64,000 nt of DNA from Pyrodictiaceae archaeon (GTDB lineage: Archaea; Thermoproteota; Thermoprotei_A; Sulfolobales; Pyrodictiaceae). This document shows positions 59,018-64,000 of this stretch, in pieces. Below the pieces are notes generated by a model. That model saw nothing but the letters and a program-made list of their open reading frames with translations, made no database searches and was not told the origin of the DNA. Both the position numbers and the translations under genes were made by a program. Where the stretch lies: NCBI GenBank assembly GCA_027046265.1, contig JALTZF010000098.1, positions 9,792-73,791 on the forward strand. The letters are read 5' to 3'. The first letter of the stretch is position 1. Every line of letters starts with the position of its first letter.

Positions 59018-60415
59018 TTGGCTGCAAAAAACCATGACAATATTGATGTAGATCGTCTTATTAGCGTGTTTTCTAAAGAAGCTACAAGGCTGAAAATAAC
59101 CTACGCTGATTTGCGCATTGAGCGCGTGAAGTTCAATCGCTTAGAGCTTAGGGAGGGTGTTCTTACGACTCTTTCTGGAATGGATTATGGACTTGCTGTG
59201 CGCATATACCACAATGGGGCTTTTGGCTTTGCATTTTCATCTATACTAAATGTTGAGAGCATAAAGCGAGCCTTGGTATATGCATACAGTATGGCTAGGT
59301 CGGCCAGATCGAAGCTCCCCAGGCCAGCTCTATTCGAGCCGGCAGAGTCCTATTACGAGCACCCTGTCTACGAGGGCATTGAGGATGTATCTATTGACAT
59401 TAAGGCAAGGGATCTACTTGAGCTTGATAAGCTACTAGCTGAAAAGCCTTTTGTCAAGTCAAGAACCGTGTATTACTATGAGGCTGTAGAGGAAAAGTAC
59501 TATGCGAGTACCGAGGATAGACACTTAGGTGAGCGGAGAGAACTCGCCTACATTGCTGCTAGTGTGTTTGGACAACAGGAGGGGGTTCGCGGTAGTAGTA
59601 TTGTAACTAATGGTACCATAAAAGGGTATTATTTATGGAAAAAGATGAGCATCGAGGAATTCGCAGAGAAAGCTCTTCAGCGTCTAGAATCACAGCTACG
59701 GGCTAAGCCGCCTAAGTCTGGAAACTTTCCTGTCGTGCTTGCGCCCGAAACTGTGGGTGTCTTTGTGCATGAGGCCTTTGGCCATCTAGCTGAGGCTGAC
59801 TTAGTGGCTGCAGGTAGCGCGCTTCAAGGCAGGAAAGAGCAGGAAGTCGCTGCCCCAATAGTAACTATAGTTGATGATCCATCAATAGACGATGGATTTG
59901 GCACGCTTAGATATGATGACGAGGGAGTAAAGACCGCTAGAGCTGTAATAGTCGAGAATGGGGTGCATAAGCAGGTTATGACTGACCGTGTCCACGCAAC
60001 TCTCCTAGACGAGGAGCCTACTGGGAATGCAAGAGCTGAATCGTTCCGTTACCCGCCAATAGTGCGTATGAGGAATACCATTATGTTACCTGGCGATGCA
60101 ACATTTGAAGAAATGCTTGAAGACATAGAATTTGGTTACTACATAGTGTCAACAGCTGGAGGACAAACAAACCTTGATGGAAGCTTCCAGGTTGGGGTAA
60201 GAGAGGCCTACGAAATAGTTAACGGCGAGCTCGGTGCTCCTGTGAGGAATTTAAGTATAACTGGTAACACACTCGAGACGCTCAGAAACATTGATATGGT
60301 TGGCAAAGATTTCCAATTATTCTATGGGCGCTGTGGTAAGGGCCAAGTAGTCTTTGTTTCTGATGGAGGCCCGCATGTCCGTGTTAAGAGAATGACTGTA
60401 GGAGGTAGAGCGTAA
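59018..60415 (+). CDS. tldD: TldD-family metalloprotease
   Basis: VGVFVHEAFGHLAEADLVAAGSALQGR (HExxxH). Confidence 0.95.
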   Translation: MAAKNHDNIDVDRLISVFSKEATRLKITYADLRIERVKFNRLELREGVLTTLSGMDYGLAVRIYHNGAFGFAFSSILNVESIKRALVYAYSMARSARSKLPRPALFEPAESYYEHPVYEGIEDVSIDIKARDLLELDKLLAEKPFVKSRTVYYYEAVEEKYYASTEDRHLGERRELAYIAASVFGQQEGVRGSSIVTNGTIKGYYLWKKMSIEEFAEKALQRLESQLRAKPPKSGNFPVVLAPETVGVFVHEAFGHLAEADLVAAGSALQGRKEQEVAAPIVTIVDDPSIDDGFGTLRYDDEGVKTARAVIVENGVHKQVMTDRVHATLLDEEPTGNARAESFRYPPIVRMRNTIMLPGDATFEEMLEDIEFGYYIVSTAGGQTNLDGSFQVGVREAYEIVNGELGAPVRNLSITGNTLETLRNIDMVGKDFQLFYGRCGKGQVVFVSDGGPHVRVKRMTVGGRA

Positions 60416-60454
60416 ACAACCTCCTTATAGCAACCCTATTAAGGTGATATAGTT

Positions 60455-61822
60455 ATGAGTAGTAGGGCTTCACTCATTGAGCTAGCAACCCTGGCTACGA
60501 AGTACGCTGTAAAGGAGGGAGCCACAGAGGCTGAGGCCTTCGGCGTTAATACACGTGGATACGTAGTTAGCATATTTGCAGGCCAGATAAAGGAGCTTCA
60601 ATCGATAAATGATGTTGGTATAGGGATAAGAGTAGCTGTCGGCAAGCGGTTAGGTTTTGCTTATGCAACCGGGACTAACTTCTCGCTAGTCAAGGAAGCG
60701 GCCAGGAAGGCTGTAAAGCTAGCTAAGGTGTCTAGCGAAGACACGTATTGGAGGGGCTTGCCGGCACCAAGCCCCGTATATCCTGAGCCTGGAAACATCT
60801 ATGATTCGCACTTAGCTTACATGAGTCCTGAAACTCTTGTTGAGAACGCGGTTGCTCTAATAGATTACGTCTCAGAGTACAAGGACAAGGGAGTTATACT
60901 GTCACGTGCTGGACTTGGCGTACATACTGTAGAACGTGCTATAACTAATACAAATGGCGTGTATAGAATTGATGTTGGCACACATGCTCATGTAGTGGTT
61001 TCGACTATTATAAGAAAGGATGGAGATGTTACACCAGCAGTCTTCAAGTTTGACTCCAGCAGGATAACCTTCCCGTCAATTGAAAGGACGGCAGAACGTG
61101 CTATAGAGGTGAACATGCTCTGTACACGTAAGATAAAAGGGCTAGAGCCTAGAGGGTATACTGTCGTATACGTCTCGGAGGCTTTGGCAGAGCTTCTCTC
61201 CGTCACAGTACTTGCATCACTTAATGGGGAGATGGTTGTACGTGGACGAAGCTACTATGCTGGACGTCTAGAACAGAGAGTAATGGATGAGCGTATAACA
61301 ATAGTGGACGATGGAACACTGAAGGGTGGCGACAATACTTGGCGCTTCGACGGTGAAGGTGTTGCTATGCAGAGAAAAGCCCTTGTAGAGAAGGGTGTTC
61401 TCAAGGGCTTTGTATTCGACAACTATTGGGGTCAAAGAGCGGGGAAGGCCTCTACTGGGAATGCTGTCAGAGGAGGCTACGCCTCAACGCCTTCGCCAGG
61501 ATTCACGAATGTCGTCATGCTTGAGGGCGACGCCTCACCCGAAGAGCTTCTCGATGGTAGAGTAATTGTAGTTTATAACGTACAGGGAGCGCACACGGCT
61601 AATAGGGAAACTGGAGAGTATAGCGTGCTTGCTAATCCTGCAATACTCTATGAAAACGGCGAGGCCAGAGGCTGGATTCAAGGCGCGACACTAGGAGGCA
61701 ATCTCTACACAGAGCTTGAGTCAAAAGTCGAACTCGTAGGAAGACTTGTTGAGAAGCCTTATCCTGGAATATACGTGCCTTGGATCAGGATACGAGAAAT
61801 AAGAGTTGCGCAACAAGCCTAA
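60455..61822 (+). CDS. tldE: TldE/PmbA family protein
   Basis: Adjacent to tldD; GGYASTPSPGFTNVVMLEGDASPEELLDGRVIVV..HTANRETGEYSVLANPAILYENGEARGWIQGATLGGNL. Confidence 0.93.
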   Translation: MSSRASLIELATLATKYAVKEGATEAEAFGVNTRGYVVSIFAGQIKELQSINDVGIGIRVAVGKRLGFAYATGTNFSLVKEAARKAVKLAKVSSEDTYWRGLPAPSPVYPEPGNIYDSHLAYMSPETLVENAVALIDYVSEYKDKGVILSRAGLGVHTVERAITNTNGVYRIDVGTHAHVVVSTIIRKDGDVTPAVFKFDSSRITFPSIERTAERAIEVNMLCTRKIKGLEPRGYTVVYVSEALAELLSVTVLASLNGEMVVRGRSYYAGRLEQRVMDERITIVDDGTLKGGDNTWRFDGEGVAMQRKALVEKGVLKGFVFDNYWGQRAGKASTGNAVRGGYASTPSPGFTNVVMLEGDASPEELLDGRVIVVYNVQGAHTANRETGEYSVLANPAILYENGEARGWIQGATLGGNLYTELESKVELVGRLVEKPYPGIYVPWIRIREIRVAQQA

Positions 61823-61832
61823 AGAAGTTTAC

Positions 61833-62609
61833 CTAGCAAACATACTTTGTTTTTAGGTAGGCAACACCCTTAACACTATACTCAATTACAAGAAAACTAC
61901 TGCCACTACTACAAGTCTCTTCAGCATTAAGGCTCTTAGCTTTAAGTACAACATCAGCTATAAACTCTAATATCATTACTGGGTTTTCGCGCAATCTACT
62001 CGACGAATACACTTTAGACCTTATGAGGGCTGGGTCAGTTACAACGAGTACTCTTGTCGACAATGGCTTAAGACCTAGCGAAGCAAAACCAGCTACTGCG
62101 AAGACAAAAAGACTTCCTGGTATAGCTACTTTGACTCTTTCTGCGCTGCACTCAGTTACAACAATATACTCGCCTGCACGTCTACTAAATCCTTTCATGA
62201 TCCATGCATTGAGAGGAGGTTTTGATGATGTAAAACCATGTATTGCTATTGCAAGTAAGGGCTCAACACAGTATAGCGTCTTACTGTTAGCCAAGGACTC
62301 TTCAAATACCGCTAATGCTTCAACTTCCTCTCTGAATACCACATAGTCTCTCCACCACCGTGGAACCATTGTATACGTGCGATCTACACTATCTGACACG
62401 AAATGATAAGTGTCAATTATGATTTCAAAGAGACTTTCTAAGCCAGTTATATGCGCTAATGGTATTAATGCAAATAGTGGGGCAAATATGCTCTTTATGC
62501 CCTTATAGCCATATTCGCTTAACTTGCTTAAAGCAATAGCTGTTAGTGGTTTAAGCTTTGTTGGAATAATATTGTTTAAGGAGGCTAGAGGCCCTCTACG
62601 CTCCTTCAA
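61833..62609 (-). CDS. Hypothetical protein
   Basis: 258-aa ORF, no recognised motif. Confidence 0.55.
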   Translation of the reverse strand: MKERRGPLASLNNIIPTKLKPLTAIALSKLSEYGYKGIKSIFAPLFALIPLAHITGLESLFEIIIDTYHFVSDSVDRTYTMVPRWWRDYVVFREEVEALAVFEESLANSKTLYCVEPLLAIAIHGFTSSKPPLNAWIMKGFSRRAGEYIVVTECSAERVKVAIPGSLFVFAVAGFASLGLKPLSTRVLVVTDPALIRSKVYSSSRLRENPVMILEFIADVVLKAKSLNAEETCSSGSSFLVIEYSVKGVAYLKTKYVC

Positions 62610-62761
62610 CCCGTTTCTCCCATACTACGAGGGGCTTTGCATAGAAATTCTATTGAAGTGTTTTTGCTTGTTAGTGTTTAAGGATTGCTAGTCTTATTTT
62701 GATAAGCCCTAGTTTTAATTTCTATACAGTATATAGGGGTTCAGGGAGACGGTGAGCTGGT

Positions 62762-64000
62762 ATGCCCGTAAAGAGGGTTGCTTTAGTAGTAGGGGTCAGC
62801 GCTTTAATTGTTGCTGCCCTAATTGCAATATACTTTGTTTCAAGTATAAGGGAAAAAGGGGAGGGTGTTAAGCTCATAATAGTTACACGGCTTTATCCAG
62901 AGGAACAGGAGGCAATAAGAAGAGCGTTCTTGAATAGTAGTATAGCAAAAGAATACAATATTATTGATATAGAATTCCGTAAGGAGGACTATTCTAAATG
63001 GGCTGAGCTGTCCGAGAGTGGCTATGTTGATGGATTCTTTGTGGGCGAAAAGTATATTTACGATGTACTTTGCAGTGAAGGCCGTCTTTCTAGCTTCACG
63101 TTAAAAGAGCTAGTTGATACTGTAGAGAGCCTGGATAGACGCTATTATGGCGTGGATAGCGAGGGAGGTTATTGCTGGGTGGCAGTTGGCCAGGCAGTAT
63201 ATGGCTTTATAATAAATAGAATCTTCCTAGAAAAGCATGGTCTTCAAGAGCCCCAGAAGTGGTCTGATCTCGCCAAGGTTGACTACCTTAAGCCTCTTCT
63301 TCTAGGCGAGTCGACGGGGTCTTTCCCTCGACCAACAAAGAGCGGTACATCACGAACAGTAGTTCATGGCATACTGCAAAAGTACGGGTGGGAAGAGGGG
63401 TGGCGTGTGCTGACCATAATAGCAATGGAGTCTAATATTGTTGATAGTTCGGAAAAAGCACGCGATGAAGCAGCTGAGGGTGTTGCAGCTGTCGCGCCTG
63501 CGTACATAGGATACGGTATTGAGGCTGAAAAAGCTGGGCATGGAGCCATCTTTAAAGTCCCAAAAGGAGAGGGGATACTTTATCTGAGTCTTGCAGCCGT
63601 AGCTAGTAAAGCTAAGCACCCAAAGGAGATGCAAGCATTCATACTATGGTTGTTAAGTGATGAAGGACAGAAGACGCTTGCAAGACTATTCTACTATATA
63701 CCAGTAAGAGAGAATGTCAAAGGAATAGAGTGGGTTGAGCGTATATACTCGGAACTCAAGAACAATATCTTCGATTACGACAGAGAACTAGCAACAAAGA
63801 TCGATAAAGCCGTAACAGCCTACTTTGAAGCAGCACTAGCTGATCCTGATTCAAACATGCTACTAAAAGAGATAGGTAGAGAGCTAGCACTATTGCTAAA
63901 GGACAAAAAGATAGGCCGCTCAAAAGCCAATGAAATTCTTAGAAGTGTGGGCAAGCTACTTGTAATAAGAGATCCATGGACAGGAAAAGAAGAAAAGTTC
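62762..64000 (+). CDS. ABC-transporter extracellular solute-binding protein (incomplete at window edge)
   Basis: Manual translation MPVKRVALVVGVSALIVAALIAIYFVSS..VKLIIVTRLYPEEQEAIRRAF... open to 64000; C-terminal-like ALIDPWTGKEEKF region not yet terminated; absent from ORF track because it has no in-window stop. Confidence 0.85.
   Translation, partial: MPVKRVALVVGVSALIVAALIAIYFVSSIREKGEGVKLIIVTRLYPEEQEAIRRAFLNSSIAKEYNIIDIEFRKEDYSKWAELSESGYVDGFFVGEKYIYDVLCSEGRLSSFTLKELVDTVESLDRRYYGVDSEGGYCWVAVGQAVYGFIINRIFLEKHGLQEPQKWSDLAKVDYLKPLLLGESTGSFPRPTKSGTSRTVVHGILQKYGWEEGWRVLTIIAMESNIVDSSEKARDEAAEGVAAVAPAYIGYGIEAEKAGHGAIFKVPKGEGILYLSLAAVASKAKHPKEMQAFILWLLSDEGQKTLARLFYYIPVRENVKGIEWVERIYSELKNNIFDYDRELATKIDKAVTAYFEAALADPDSNMLLKEIGRELALLLKDKKIGRSKANEILRSVGKLLVIRDPWTGKEEKF

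Overview
This 64 kb window looks like a compact chromosomal segment of a hyperthermophilic crenarchaeon (Thermoproteota, Desulfurococcales/Pyrodictiaceae-like). That placement is inferred from crenarchaeal-type Rpo8, an Rpc34-like protein, SmAP3, L38e, AGOG and intron-containing tRNAs. Most of it is housekeeping information-processing DNA: RqcH/NFACT, MetRS, archaeosine TGT, Trm1, TFB, Gar1, aIF5B, aIF2-gamma, Rpo7/Spt4, ribosomal proteins S6e, S8e, S15, S24e, S27ae, S3ae and L38e, KEOPS subunits Kae1/Bud32/Pcc1, an inactive RecJ/Cdc45-like protein and DNA ligase. Metabolic and membrane genes are interspersed: GcvPA/PB, PfkB, PanE-like, DPCK, aminotransferase, rhomboid, CPA2 antiporter and TldD/TldE. 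I see no CRISPR array, IS element, intact prophage or obvious defence island. The most interesting signals are: (1) a tRNA-Pro(CGG) with two introns whose BHB motifs imply ordered splicing; (2) a tRNA-Tyr with a 90-nt highly structured intron; (3) an HTH/integrase-like fragment reading in frame into tRNA-Thr(GGT); (4) several GC-rich structured intergenic segments, including leaders of rps15 and rps6e and a 99-nt element closed by a perfect 10-bp stem, that are candidate ncRNAs or regulatory RNAs; (5) a split archaeosine TGT; (6) a solitary Cas4-like Fe-S protein with degraded catalytic residues; (7) genes whose conserved N-termini have no ATG/GTG/TTG start. All homology calls are from reading the protein sequences; no database search was run.
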